Numbered from the stretch's first letter, positions 1 through 6,500 are shown. The stretch: 7,095 bases of DNA from Lentzea sp. (GCA_030146905.1 JASLAV010000111.1:1-7095), one strand, 5' to 3'. A program made the numbers and translations. Notes: generated by a model not told the origin, from the letters alone.

Positions 1-36
1 CGCGGTCGACCTCGTGACAGCGGGTTGGGTGATCAT
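1..36 (-). CDS. Start of a fourth transporter gene, probable second permease (partial, YjfF-like position)
   Basis: An ATG at 36-34 overlaps the TGA of the preceding permease in an ATGA arrangement. It opens a frame of 12 codons to the window edge (MITQPAVTRSTA). A GGGAG ribosome binding site lies at 42-46, five bases before the ATG. The residues are too few to identify a family. In the E. coli galactofuranose importer, whose gene order this operon follows, a second permease (YjfF) comes after YtfT, so a second permease is the expected product. That identity rests on position only. The tight overlap implies translational coupling and makes it very unlikely that the operon ends at the first permease. 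Confidence 0.6.
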   Translation of the reverse strand, partial: MITQPAVTRSTA

Positions 37-977
37 CGGCGCTCCCGAGCCACGTACACGGCGGCGATGATGATCGCGGCCTGGATCATCTGCGCGATCG
101 AGTCCGGCAGGTTGTGCTTGATCAGCGTGGCCCTGACGAGCTGCATGAGGACCACGCCGAACACCGTGCCGAGCACCCGGACCTTGCCTCCGGTGAGCGG
201 GGTGCCGCCGACGACCACCGCGGTGATCGCGGACAGCTCCATGAGCAGCCCCATGTCGGCGGGGTCGCTGGCGGCGAGCCTGGACGTGGCCAGGACGCCG
301 GCGACCGCCGCGAGCACGCCGGAGATGGCGTAGACGCCGACCAGCACCCGGTTGACCGGAAGCCCTGCCAGGGTGGCCGCCTTGCGGTTGCCACCGACGG
401 CGACGAGCTGGCGGCCGAACGTCGTGCGGTTCATCAGACCCGCGACCAGCAACGCCAGCAGGCCCGCGATCAGCACGCTGACCGGGATCCCGAACAGGTC
501 GTCGGTGCCCAGCGCGAGGAACGCCTGGTCGTGCAGCTGCACGAGCTGCCCGTCCGCGATCACCAGCGCCAGTCCACGCCCGCCGACCAGCAGTGCCAGC
601 GTGGCGACGATGGGCTGGATGCCGATCTTGGCGACGAGGAAGCCGTTGAACGCCCCCGCAAGCACGCCGACCACGAGCGCCATCACGATCGCGACGAGCG
701 GCCCCGCGCCGAGGTAGAGCGGGATGACCGCCGCCGCCAGCGCCATGACGGCGCCGACGCTCAGGTCGACGCCCTCCGTGCCGATCACGAGCGCCATGCC
801 GAGCGCGACGATCAGGACGGGTGCGGCCTGCACGAGCTGGGTCGTGAAGTTGCCCAGCGTCAGGAAGTTGGCCGTGAACACGGCGTTGAACAGCAGCAGG
901 ACCGCGACGGCGACGTAGACACCGTTGTCCTGGAGCCAGCGCGTCCTGGCGGCTGTCCTAGTGGCTGCCAGCGTCAT
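33..977 (-). CDS. Sugar ABC transporter permease, YtfT/RbsC type
   Basis: This 314-residue integral membrane protein would form half of the inner-membrane channel of a sugar importer. It belongs to the RbsC/YtfT permease family (BPD_transp_2). A short basic N-terminus is followed by hydrophobic segments at about 20-40, 50-66, 73-90, 93-112, 122-140, 163-182, 210-230, 247-262, 266-282 and 296-310. The family block GTEGVDLSVGA is at residues 66-76, and QPIVATLALLVGGRG (121-135) closely resembles E. coli YtfT. The loop around 193-210 (AVGGN, then AATLAGLPVNRV) is the usual ATPase contact region. The ATG at 977 has an almost ideal ribosome site, GGAGGTGAT at 980-988, six bases upstream. The gene overlaps the ATPase gene by 20 bp and the next gene by 4 bp. 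Length is normal for the family. Substrate cannot be read from the sequence. Confidence 0.93.
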   Translation of the reverse strand: MTLAATRTAARTRWLQDNGVYVAVAVLLLFNAVFTANFLTLGNFTTQLVQAAPVLIVALGMALVIGTEGVDLSVGAVMALAAAVIPLYLGAGPLVAIVMALVVGVLAGAFNGFLVAKIGIQPIVATLALLVGGRGLALVIADGQLVQLHDQAFLALGTDDLFGIPVSVLIAGLLALLVAGLMNRTTFGRQLVAVGGNRKAATLAGLPVNRVLVGVYAISGVLAAVAGVLATSRLAASDPADMGLLMELSAITAVVVGGTPLTGGKVRVLGTVFGVVLMQLVRATLIKHNLPDSIAQMIQAAIIIAAVYVARERR

Positions 978-2448
978 CCATCACCTCCGACGCGATCGCT
1001 TCGAGCACGTGCTCGCGGGTGAGCCGGTCGCCTTCCAGCTCACCGGCGACGGCACCGTCGCGCAGGACGACGAGCCGGTCGGCGCCGTCGAGCAGCTCGT
1101 CCAGTTCGGAACTGATCAGCAGCACCGCCAGGCCTTCCCGCGCGAGCTCGTCGATCAGCGCCTGCACCTCCGCCTTGGCGCCGACGTCGATGCCGCGCGT
1201 CGGTTCGTCGAGCAGCAGGATCTTGGGTTCGGTGCACAGCCACCTGGCCAGCAACACCTTCTGCTGGTTGCCGCCGGACAGCTCCGCGACCTTCTGCTCT
1301 GGGCTGGACACCTTGATGCGCAAGCGCTTGACGAACGTGTCGACGATCCGGTCCTGTTTGGACCTGCTGGTCACGCCGAACCTGCTCAGCCTCGGCAACG
1401 CGGCCAGCACGATGTTCTCGCGCACGGAGAGGTTCGGGATGATCCCCTCCGTCTTGCGGTCCTCCGCGAGCATGCTGATGCCCGCCCTGGTGGACGCCTT
1501 CACGTTGTGCGGCACCGGTTTGCCCGCGACGAGCACGGTGCCGCCGTCGAGCGGGAGCGCGCCGATGATCGCCTTCGCGGTCTCGGTGCGGCCGGAGCCG
1601 AGCAGCCCGGCGAGGCCCACCACCTCACCGGGCCGGATCGTGACGCTGACACCGTTGATGCGGGGCTTGCTGGTCAGGTCGCGCGCCTCCAGCACCGGTG
1701 CGGTGTCGGCGTGGTGTCCCTCGCCGAACGCCGTCGTGCCGTGCTTCTCGATCTCGTTGACCGACCGGCCCAGCATCAGCGACACCAGCTCGATGCGCGG
1801 GAGGTCCCGCAACGGTCCGCTGTGGACGTTCTTGCCGTCCCTGAGCACCGTGACCGTGTCGCAGATCCGGTACAGCTCGTCCATCCGGTGGCTCACGTAG
1901 ATGATCGCGATGCCCTCCTCGTGGAGCTTGTCGACGACGCCGAGCAGCGTCTCCACCTCGCGAGGTTCGAGCGACGACGTGGGCTCGTCCATGATCACGA
2001 CGTCCGCGTCCACCGCGACCGCCCTGGCCAGCGCGACCATCTGCTGCTCGCCGACCGCGAGCGTCCCGAGGGGGCTGCGCACGTCAGCCGTGATGCCGTA
2101 GCTCTTGAGCAGCTCGGCGGCGTCGGCGTCGCGGCGGGCGCGGTCGATCAGGCCGAACCGCGTGCGCGGCTCGCGGCCCAGGAACAGGTTCGCGGACACG
2201 CTCATCAGGGGGACGAGGTTGACCTCCTGGTAGATCGTGGAGATCTGGCCGTCGCGCCGGATCTGGCCGGCATCCGGGGTGTGGATGCCGGTCAGAACCT
2301 TGATCAGCGTCGACTTGCCAGCACCGTTCTCCCCGACCAGCGCGTGGATCTCACCCCTGCGGAGGGTGAAGTCCACGTCGCTGAGCGCGCGAACGCCGGC
2401 GAAGGTCTTCGTGACGCCGGCGACCTCGATCACCGGATCAGTAGGCAT
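958..2448 (-). CDS. Sugar ABC transporter ATP-binding protein with two nucleotide-binding domains, YtfR/RbsA type
   Basis: This 496-residue cytoplasmic ATPase powers the importer and carries two fused ABC domains, as in RbsA, MglA and YtfR. Domain 1 has Walker A GENGAGKST (39-47), Q-loop IYQE (72-75), signature region LAVGEQQ (130-136), Walker B VIMDEPT (151-157) and switch histidine H187. Domain 2 has the degenerate Walker A GLLGSGRTE (281-289) without the lysine, signature LSGGNQQK (390-397) and Walker B LLLDEPT (411-417), with no switch histidine in ISSELDEL. This asymmetry is normal in the family, so only the first site is expected to hydrolyse ATP well. EDRKTEGIIP (329-338) and QEVNLVP..SVSANLFLGREP fit the YtfR group. 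The ATG at 2448 overlaps the binding protein gene by 11 bp and has no clear ribosome site, so translation probably depends on coupling. Length is typical. Confidence 0.95.
   Translation of the reverse strand: MPTDPVIEVAGVTKTFAGVRALSDVDFTLRRGEIHALVGENGAGKSTLIKVLTGIHTPDAGQIRRDGQISTIYQEVNLVPLMSVSANLFLGREPRTRFGLIDRARRDADAAELLKSYGITADVRSPLGTLAVGEQQMVALARAVAVDADVVIMDEPTSSLEPREVETLLGVVDKLHEEGIAIIYVSHRMDELYRICDTVTVLRDGKNVHSGPLRDLPRIELVSLMLGRSVNEIEKHGTTAFGEGHHADTAPVLEARDLTSKPRINGVSVTIRPGEVVGLAGLLGSGRTETAKAIIGALPLDGGTVLVAGKPVPHNVKASTRAGISMLAEDRKTEGIIPNLSVRENIVLAALPRLSRFGVTSRSKQDRIVDTFVKRLRIKVSSPEQKVAELSGGNQQKVLLARWLCTEPKILLLDEPTRGIDVGAKAEVQALIDELAREGLAVLLISSELDELLDGADRLVVLRDGAVAGELEGDRLTREHVLEAIASEVMDDAGSH
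980..988 (-). promoter_or_regulatory. Strong ribosome binding site of the permease gene
   Basis: GGAGGTGAT is a near-complete complement of the 16S rRNA 3' end, with six bases between GGAGG and the ATG at 977. It lies inside the 3' end of the ATPase coding sequence. It supports the 977 start, although that start overlaps the ATPase gene by 20 bp. Confidence 0.8.
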
Positions 2449-3478
2449 TGGCCAGCTTCTGCGTCGCGTTCGTCGAGTCGTACTCGTCGTCGGAGATCAC
2501 GATGTTCTGCGGGATCTCGTCGCCCTTGCCGAACTTCTCCAGCGTGTCGAACGCGAGCGGGCCGAAGCGCGGGTTGGACTCGACGACCGCGGTGTAGCTG
2601 CCGTCCACGAGGAGCTGGACTGCGTTGCGGGTGCCGTCGATGGACACGATCTTGACGTCCTTGCCCGGCTGCTTGTTCGCCGCCTTGAGGGCGGTGACGG
2701 CACCGATGCCCATCTCGTCGTTCTCCGCGTAGACGGCGGTGATGTCGGGGTTGCTCTGGATGAGCTGCTCCATCACGGCCTGGCCCTTGGACCGGTCGAA
2801 CTCACCGGTCTGCTCCGCGACCACGCTCAGGCCCGGGGTGCCGGCGATGCCGTCCTTGAAGCCCTTGGTCCTGTCGACCGTGACGTTGTTGCCGGAGGCG
2901 CCGAGCAGGATCGCGATCTTGCCGGTCCCGCCGGTGGCCTTGATCATCTGCTGGGCGGCTCGCTTGCCCTGCTCGACGAAGTCAGACCCGATGAACGTCA
3001 GGTAGTCCGTGCACGGCTGCGACGTCACCTTGCGGTCGATCGTCACGACGGGCACCTGCTTGGCCTTGGCCGCGTCGAAGGCCGGCTGCAGGCCGTCGGA
3101 GTTCAGCGGCGCCACGATCAGCAGCTTCGCCCCGCGGTCGATGAGCGACTTGATGTCGCTGATCTGCTTGTTCAGGTCGCTCTGCGCGTTCGTGTACAGC
3201 AGCTCGGCCCCCCGCTTGGCGGCCTCGTCCCTGATCGACTGCGTCTCCGCGGTGCGGAACGGGTTGGCCTCCTTCTCCGACTGGGAGAAGCCCACGACCG
3301 CCCCCTTGAGGTCGACCTGCGGGTATCCGATCTTGCTCCGCGCGCAGCCGGGCCCGGCGCTCTGGTTCTGCGCGGCACTCGCGGCAGGCCCACCGCTGGC
3401 AGCGGTCTGTTGACTCTCTCTCGCAGTGCAACCGGTCACGAGCAGGGCGGCGACTGCGATGAGCAGGATGCGAGACAT
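2438..3478 (-). CDS. Sugar-binding lipoprotein of an ABC importer, YtfQ type
   Basis: This 346-residue protein is the solute receptor that delivers sugar to the permease from outside the membrane. A lipoprotein signal peptide (MSRILLIAVAALLVTGC) has lipobox VTGC with C17 as the lipidated residue. A low-complexity Ala/Ser/Gln linker follows to about residue 45, then a periplasmic-binding-protein type 1 fold. Several blocks match E. coli YtfQ, a galactofuranose binder: VGFSQ (62-66), FRTAET (74-79), DRTKGF (202-207), the TGEFDRSKG and VMEQLIQ segments (224-241), VYAENDEMGIGA (249-260), SIDG (279-282) and GPLAFDTLEK (306-315). YtfQ-like identity is therefore well supported, but the ligand is not. 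C45 and C156 are the only other cysteines. The ATG at 3478 has AGGAG at 3485-3489. It is the first gene of the operon, and the palindrome at 3527-3553 probably controls it. Confidence 0.93.
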   Translation of the reverse strand: MSRILLIAVAALLVTGCTARESQQTAASGGPAASAAQNQSAGPGCARSKIGYPQVDLKGAVVGFSQSEKEANPFRTAETQSIRDEAAKRGAELLYTNAQSDLNKQISDIKSLIDRGAKLLIVAPLNSDGLQPAFDAAKAKQVPVVTIDRKVTSQPCTDYLTFIGSDFVEQGKRAAQQMIKATGGTGKIAILLGASGNNVTVDRTKGFKDGIAGTPGLSVVAEQTGEFDRSKGQAVMEQLIQSNPDITAVYAENDEMGIGAVTALKAANKQPGKDVKIVSIDGTRNAVQLLVDGSYTAVVESNPRFGPLAFDTLEKFGKGDEIPQNIVISDDEYDSTNATQKLANAY

Positions 3479-3484
3479 CTTTGG

Positions 3485-3489
3485 CTCCT
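3485..3489 (-). promoter_or_regulatory. Ribosome binding site of the binding-protein gene
   Basis: AGGAG lies six bases upstream of the ATG at 3478 on the minus strand. It confirms the start that gives a complete lipoprotein signal peptide. Confidence 0.7.
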
Positions 3490-3523
3490 ACACGGGCTAT
3501 GCGTGGTGGCGCTCTCAGGCGCT

Positions 3524-3553
3524 AGATTTGCATCGTTGTTCCAACGATGTAAA
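3524..3553 (-). promoter_or_regulatory. Candidate promoter of the sugar importer operon
   Basis: On the minus strand TTTACA (3553-3548) matches the -35 consensus at five of six positions. Eighteen bases later is AAATCT (3529-3524), preceded by TG plus one base as in an extended -10. The -10 is weak on its own. Transcription would start near 3517, leaving a leader of roughly 40 bases before the ATG at 3478. The whole element is filled by the palindrome, so a bound repressor would block RNA polymerase. Assigned by eye. Confidence 0.35.
3527..3553. promoter_or_regulatory. Palindromic operator shared by the importer operon and the LacI-type regulator gene
   Basis: Perfect 8-bp arms CATCGTTG (3531-3538) and CAACGATG (3542-3549) flank the spacer TTC. 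After one mismatched pair (3530/3550), the symmetry continues with TTT (3527-3529) and AAA (3551-3553), so 11 of 12 pairs match. The element sits in the gap between a LacI-family gene and the transporter it presumably controls. This is the expected location for the repressor's binding site. The symmetry centre falls on a base (3540), whereas classic LacI/PurR operators are even-centred on CG. Binding by the neighbouring regulator is inferred from position. Confidence 0.75.
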
Positions 3554-3571
3554 GACCCGAGACCGTCCCGG

Positions 3572-3577
3572 TATGAT
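3572..3577 (+). promoter_or_regulatory. Candidate -10 element of the LacI-type regulator gene
   Basis: TATGAT matches the TATAAT consensus at five of six positions. A start near 3584 would give a leader of about 20 bases that just contains the GGAGG at 3593-3597. No good -35 is visible: the 17-bp position (3549-3554) reads GTAAAG. That position overlaps the right edge of the palindrome, so the regulator gene is probably self-repressed through the same operator. Confidence 0.45.
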
Positions 3578-3592
3578 TCCCGGTACTTTTCT

Positions 3593-3597
3593 GGAGG
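3593..3597 (+). promoter_or_regulatory. Ribosome binding site fixing the TTG start of the regulator gene
   Basis: GGAGG is five bases before the TTG at 3603. It is only two bases before the in-frame CTG at 3600, which is too close, and the in-frame ATG at 3573 has no comparable site. This selects TTG as the start. Confidence 0.75.
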
Positions 3598-3602
3598 CTC
3601 TG

Positions 3603-4592
3603 TTGGCCACGCTCAAGGACGTCGCCCGGCTGGCGGGCGTGTCGGTCAAGACCGTGTCGAACGTGGTCAACGGCTACTCGTTCGTGAAACCGGACAACCG
3701 CCGCCGCGTCGAGGAAGCCCTCGAAGCGACCGGCTACCGCCCCAACCTCGGCGCGCGCAACCTGCGCCGGGGCCGCACCGGTTTCATCGCCCTGGTGCTA
3801 CCGGAGCTCTCGATCCCCTACTTCGCCGAGCTGGCGGGGCTCGTCATCGCCGCGGCCCAGGAGCACGAGTGGAACGTGCTCATCGAACAGACCTTCGGCA
3901 CCCTGGCCGGCGAACGCGCGGCCCTGGCCTCCCTGGGCCCGCACCTCGTCGACGCCGCCATCCTGAGCCCGGAGGCGTTGCAGGTCGACGACTTCCAGCT
4001 GTCGGTCCCCACCGTCCTGCTGGGCGAGCACGCGGTGGACGTCCCGATCTCCCGCGTGGGCATCGACAACGTCGCCGCCGCCCAGACCGCCGTCCGCCAC
4101 CTGATCTCACTGGGCCGCACCCGGATCGCCGCCATCGGCGCACACCCGCACCGCGGCACCGCCGCGCTGCGCCTGGAGGGCTACCGGGCGGCGCTGGCCG
4201 AGGCCGGGCTGCCGTTCTCCCAGGACCTCGTCGTGCCGGCGTTGAACTACCACCGCGCGGACGGCGCGGCGGCCATGAAGTCGTTGCTGGACATGCACAC
4301 TCCGCCGGACGCCGTGTTCTGCTTCAACGACCTGCTGGCGATCGGTGCGATGCGGACCGCGGCGGAGCGGTCCGTGCGGGTGCCGGGAGATCTGGCCGTG
4401 GTGGGCTTCGACAACAACGAGGAGAGCGTTTACAGCTCTCCGTCGCTGACGTCGGTGGCCCCGGACAAGGGCGCCATCGCCCGCGCCGCCGTGGACCTGC
4501 TGCACCGGCGGGTGGACGCGCCCGACGACGCCTTGGAAGACGTGGAGACGCCGTTCTCCCTGCTGGTCAGGGAAAGCACCGTGGCACAGTGA
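3603..4592 (+). CDS. LacI-family transcriptional repressor of the adjacent sugar importer
   Basis: This is a 329-residue DNA-binding regulator with a sugar-sensing domain. The N-terminal helix-turn-helix (about 3-22) carries the LacI signature TLKDVARLAGVSVKTVSNVVNG. RRRVEEALEATGYRPN (33-48) and the hinge around ARNLRRGRTGF (51-61) follow. The remainder is a periplasmic-binding-protein-like effector domain, with GIDN (153-156), GYRAAL (193-198), FCFNDLLAIGAM (239-250) and VGFDNNEES (267-275) where family members bind ligand or dimerise. The TTG start at 3603 is chosen because GGAGG precedes it at the right distance and the protein then begins MATLKDVA, as usual in the family. In-frame upstream codons back to 3426 run through the operator and the binding-protein gene. 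It is divergent from the importer operon. The stop at 4592 directly abuts the stop of the convergent macro domain gene. The inducer is probably the imported sugar or a derivative (inference). Confidence 0.93.
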   Translation: MATLKDVARLAGVSVKTVSNVVNGYSFVKPDNRRRVEEALEATGYRPNLGARNLRRGRTGFIALVLPELSIPYFAELAGLVIAAAQEHEWNVLIEQTFGTLAGERAALASLGPHLVDAAILSPEALQVDDFQLSVPTVLLGEHAVDVPISRVGIDNVAAAQTAVRHLISLGRTRIAAIGAHPHRGTAALRLEGYRAALAEAGLPFSQDLVVPALNYHRADGAAAMKSLLDMHTPPDAVFCFNDLLAIGAMRTAAERSVRVPGDLAVVGFDNNEESVYSSPSLTSVAPDKGAIARAAVDLLHRRVDAPDDALEDVETPFSLLVRESTVAQ

Positions 4593-5090
4593 CTACGGAC
4601 GGCTGAACGCGTCGTAGGTGGCCTGGTCGAACAGCACGAACCGGACCAGGTCGACGGTGGCGTCCTCCACCGCTTCACGCGCGATCTTCGCGGCGCTGCG
4701 GACGGGCCAGCGGTAGACGCCGGTGGAGATGGCCGGGAACGCGATGCTCCGCGCGCCCAGGTCCGTGGCGATCTTCAGCGAGTTGCGGTGGCAGTCGGCG
4801 AGGAGCGCGGAGCGGTCCTCCGCGTCCGACCAGACCGGGCCCACGGTGTGCACGACCCAGCGGGCGGGAAGCCTGCCGGCGGTCGTGGCGACGGCCTGAC
4901 CGGTCCCGAGGCCGCGACCGTAGTGGCCGGCCCGCAACTCCCTGCACGCGGCGAGGATCTCCGGGCCGCCCTTGCGGTGGATCGCGCCGTCCACTCCCCC
5001 GCCGCCCAGCAGGGACGAGTTGGCGGCGTTGACGATCACGTCGACTTCCTGCTCGGTGATGTCGCCGAGGACGTACTCGATGGTGGCCAC
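4593..5090 (-). CDS. Macro domain ADP-ribose / O-acetyl-ADP-ribose hydrolase, YmdB-like
   Basis: This 165-residue single-domain protein is probably cytoplasmic. It resembles E. coli YmdB across its length, and that family hydrolyses O-acetyl-ADP-ribose or removes ADP-ribose from proteins. Visible features are VLGDIT (7-12, Asp10 being the adenine-contacting residue), VNAANSSL (20-27), GGGGVDGAIH (29-38, with the family's key Asp34), HTVGPVW (81-87) and FPAISTGVYRWP (118-129), the phosphate-binding loop. The GTG at 5090 is chosen because it places the N-terminus where YmdB begins and has a modest GGGA three bases upstream. An ATG at 5213 would add 41 residues of non-homologous, arginine-rich sequence that runs through the hairpin. 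The gene could share a transcript with the hydrolase gene upstream (136-bp gap), or start separately. The physiological substrate is unknown. Confidence 0.88.
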   Translation of the reverse strand: MATIEYVLGDITEQEVDVIVNAANSSLLGGGGVDGAIHRKGGPEILAACRELRAGHYGRGLGTGQAVATTAGRLPARWVVHTVGPVWSDAEDRSALLADCHRNSLKIATDLGARSIAFPAISTGVYRWPVRSAAKIAREAVEDATVDLVRFVLFDQATYDAFSRP

Positions 5091-5110
5091 GTTCCCGATT
5101 GGATCACACG

Positions 5111-5154
5111 GCGCTGCCACGCGCCCGCGTTGTTCCTCGGCCGCGTGGCAGGGC
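5111..5154. terminator. Strong hairpin between the hydrolase and macro domain genes, possible terminator
   Basis: CTGCCACGCG (5114-5123) and CGCGTGGCAG (5142-5151) form a perfect 10-bp stem. After one mismatch the pairing continues inward with CCG/CGG (5125-5127 with 5138-5140). After another mismatch it continues outward by two pairs (5111-5112 with 5153-5154). It lies 73 bases past the hydrolase stop and 21 bases before the macro domain start. There is no U-run on either strand, which is common for actinobacterial terminators but leaves the role open. It could instead be a leader structure of the macro domain mRNA or a protein-binding palindrome. Confidence 0.45.
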
Positions 5155-5226
5155 GGTGAACGCCATGAGCGGGACGCCGGACGATCCGCGACGTCAGGCC
5201 ATGCGCTGACCACCGCGGTTCGCGGC

Positions 5227-6492
5227 TCACCCCAGCGGACAGGTCGCCACGTCGTCCGGCCGCGCCAGCGTCGCCGACGCCGGTGGGGCCACCCCGTCCA
5301 GCCACCGCTCCAGCGCCGCGAACGCCGACCGGTGGCACGGCGCGAGCGGCCGCAGCCGGTCGGGGTACGCGTCCACGAGCCCGTCCACGTGCGTGCCCTG
5401 CTCGACCCGGTAGTACCGGTGCAGCCGGTCGGGCGTCATGGCCGCGTACACGTCCGAGTCCTGGCTGATCGGCAGCAGCACGTCGTACGTCCCGTGCACC
5501 GTGATCAGCGGCCGCTTCACCTTGCCCGTCAGGTCGATCCGCGACACCAGCGGTCCGGCGACGCGACGTCGTGCGGCGTACGAGTAGTCCGCGTCGCAGG
5601 CAGGTGTTCCCGGGACGCAGAACGGCACACCCGCCTCCAGCTCTCCGTCGAAGCCGGGGTCGAACTCCTCGCGGTAGATCCGCTGCGTGAGGTCCCAGTA
5701 GTAGCGGTAGTGGTAGTCCCACAGGAACTCCGTGCCGGCCGGGAAGCCCGCCGCGACCATCTGCGCGTGCGCCTCCGCACTGCCCGCGAGGTAGGCCGGG
5801 TAGGCGCGGAGCACGGGCGGCAGGAACGTCAGTGGGTTCGGGCCGTCGGCCGTCCACAGCGTCCCCTCCCAGTCGACGCCACCGTCGTAGAGGTGCGCGC
5901 GGTTCTCCAGCTGCCAGCGGACGAGGTAGCCGCCGTTGGAGATGCCGGTGGCGATCGTGCGGTGCGGGGCGCGGCCGTAGCGTTGCCGGACAACGGACTT
6001 CGCCGCGACGGTGAGCTGCGTGAAGCGCTGGTTCCACTCCTCCATCGCGCGGCCGTCGCGGTAGAACTGCGCGCCGGTGTTGCCCTTGTCGGTGGACGCG
6101 AAGGCGTAGCCGCGGGACAGCACCCAGTCGGAGATCGCGCGGTCGTTGGCGTACTGCTCGCGCACGCCCGGTGCGCCGGTGACGACCAGGCCGCCGTTCC
6201 AGCGGTCCGGCAGCCTCACCACGAACTGCGAGTCGTGCCAGCCGTGGTTCGTGTTGGTGCGGGACGTGTCCGGGAAGTAGCCGTCGATCTGGACGCCGGC
6301 GACGGGAGCGGGCACGGGCAGCTGCGCGCTCGTGAGACCCGCCCAGTCGGCCGGATCGGTGTGGCCGGTCGCCGTCGTCCCGGTGGTGGTGAGGTCGGCG
6401 AGGTGGACCAGCTGCTGATGTTCGGCGCCGGGAACGGTCACCGCGGAGACGGGCGGGGCCAGCGCGAGCACGAGTACCAGCGGGATCAACAT
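5227..6492 (-). CDS. Secreted alpha/beta hydrolase (tannase/feruloyl esterase- or 3-hydroxybutyrate oligomer hydrolase-like)
   Basis: This 421-residue protein is predicted to be exported and to cleave an ester. The N-terminus MLIPLVLVLALAPPVSA is a short hydrophobic signal peptide with a likely cut after A17. The nucleophile motif is GISNGG (183-188, Ser185). Candidate triad partners are Asp337 in VHGTYD and His368 in QGTHVD, in the right order and spacing for the fold. WNGGLVVTGAPGVREQY (98-114), the oxyanion-side segment FASTDKGNTGA (131-141) and the DGGVDWEGTLWT segment (203-214) are characteristic of an actinobacterial secreted group, as I recall it. C292/C299 and C386/C418 could form disulfides. 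ATG 6492 is the only reasonable start: an in-frame stop lies three codons upstream, and there is no Shine-Dalgarno. The substrate is not deducible. It lies 26 bp after the STAS gene. Confidence 0.82.
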   Translation of the reverse strand: MLIPLVLVLALAPPVSAVTVPGAEHQQLVHLADLTTTGTTATGHTDPADWAGLTSAQLPVPAPVAGVQIDGYFPDTSRTNTNHGWHDSQFVVRLPDRWNGGLVVTGAPGVREQYANDRAISDWVLSRGYAFASTDKGNTGAQFYRDGRAMEEWNQRFTQLTVAAKSVVRQRYGRAPHRTIATGISNGGYLVRWQLENRAHLYDGGVDWEGTLWTADGPNPLTFLPPVLRAYPAYLAGSAEAHAQMVAAGFPAGTEFLWDYHYRYYWDLTQRIYREEFDPGFDGELEAGVPFCVPGTPACDADYSYAARRRVAGPLVSRIDLTGKVKRPLITVHGTYDVLLPISQDSDVYAAMTPDRLHRYYRVEQGTHVDGLVDAYPDRLRPLAPCHRSAFAALERWLDGVAPPASATLARPDDVATCPLG

Positions 6493-6500
6493 AGCTGGTC

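Noticed and set aside
1580..1610. Missing Walker A lysine in the second ATPase domain as a sign of gene decay
   Set aside because: GxxGSGRTE without lysine is the normal second site of RbsA/MglA/YtfR-type double ATPases, and the rest of the domain is intact.
925..2655. A 576-codon plus-strand ORF opposite the ATPase gene
   Set aside because: Its translation is rich in Arg, His, Asp and Gln without any domain. It mirrors a clear ABC ATPase with all motifs, and is a product of high third-position GC.
3426..3602. In-frame upstream extension of the LacI-type regulator
   Set aside because: It would put the operator and part of the binding-protein gene inside the coding region and add 59 residues before a complete helix-turn-helix start. 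GGAGG fits the TTG at 3603.
2237..4606. A 789-codon plus-strand ORF spanning the binding-protein gene, the operator and the repressor gene
   Set aside because: It is out of frame with the repressor, crosses the divergent promoter region and ends in low-complexity Arg/Gly/Pro. It is a shadow ORF.
3603..5090. Repressor plus macro domain gene as a defence or ADP-ribosylation-linked regulatory system
   Set aside because: The two genes are convergent, not co-transcribed. No ADP-ribosyltransferase or toxin is present, and the repressor is explained by the divergent importer.
5091..5213. N-terminal extension of the macro domain protein from the ATG at 5213
   Set aside because: The added 41 residues have no similarity to the family and are encoded by the hairpin region. 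The GTG at 5090 matches the usual N-terminus.
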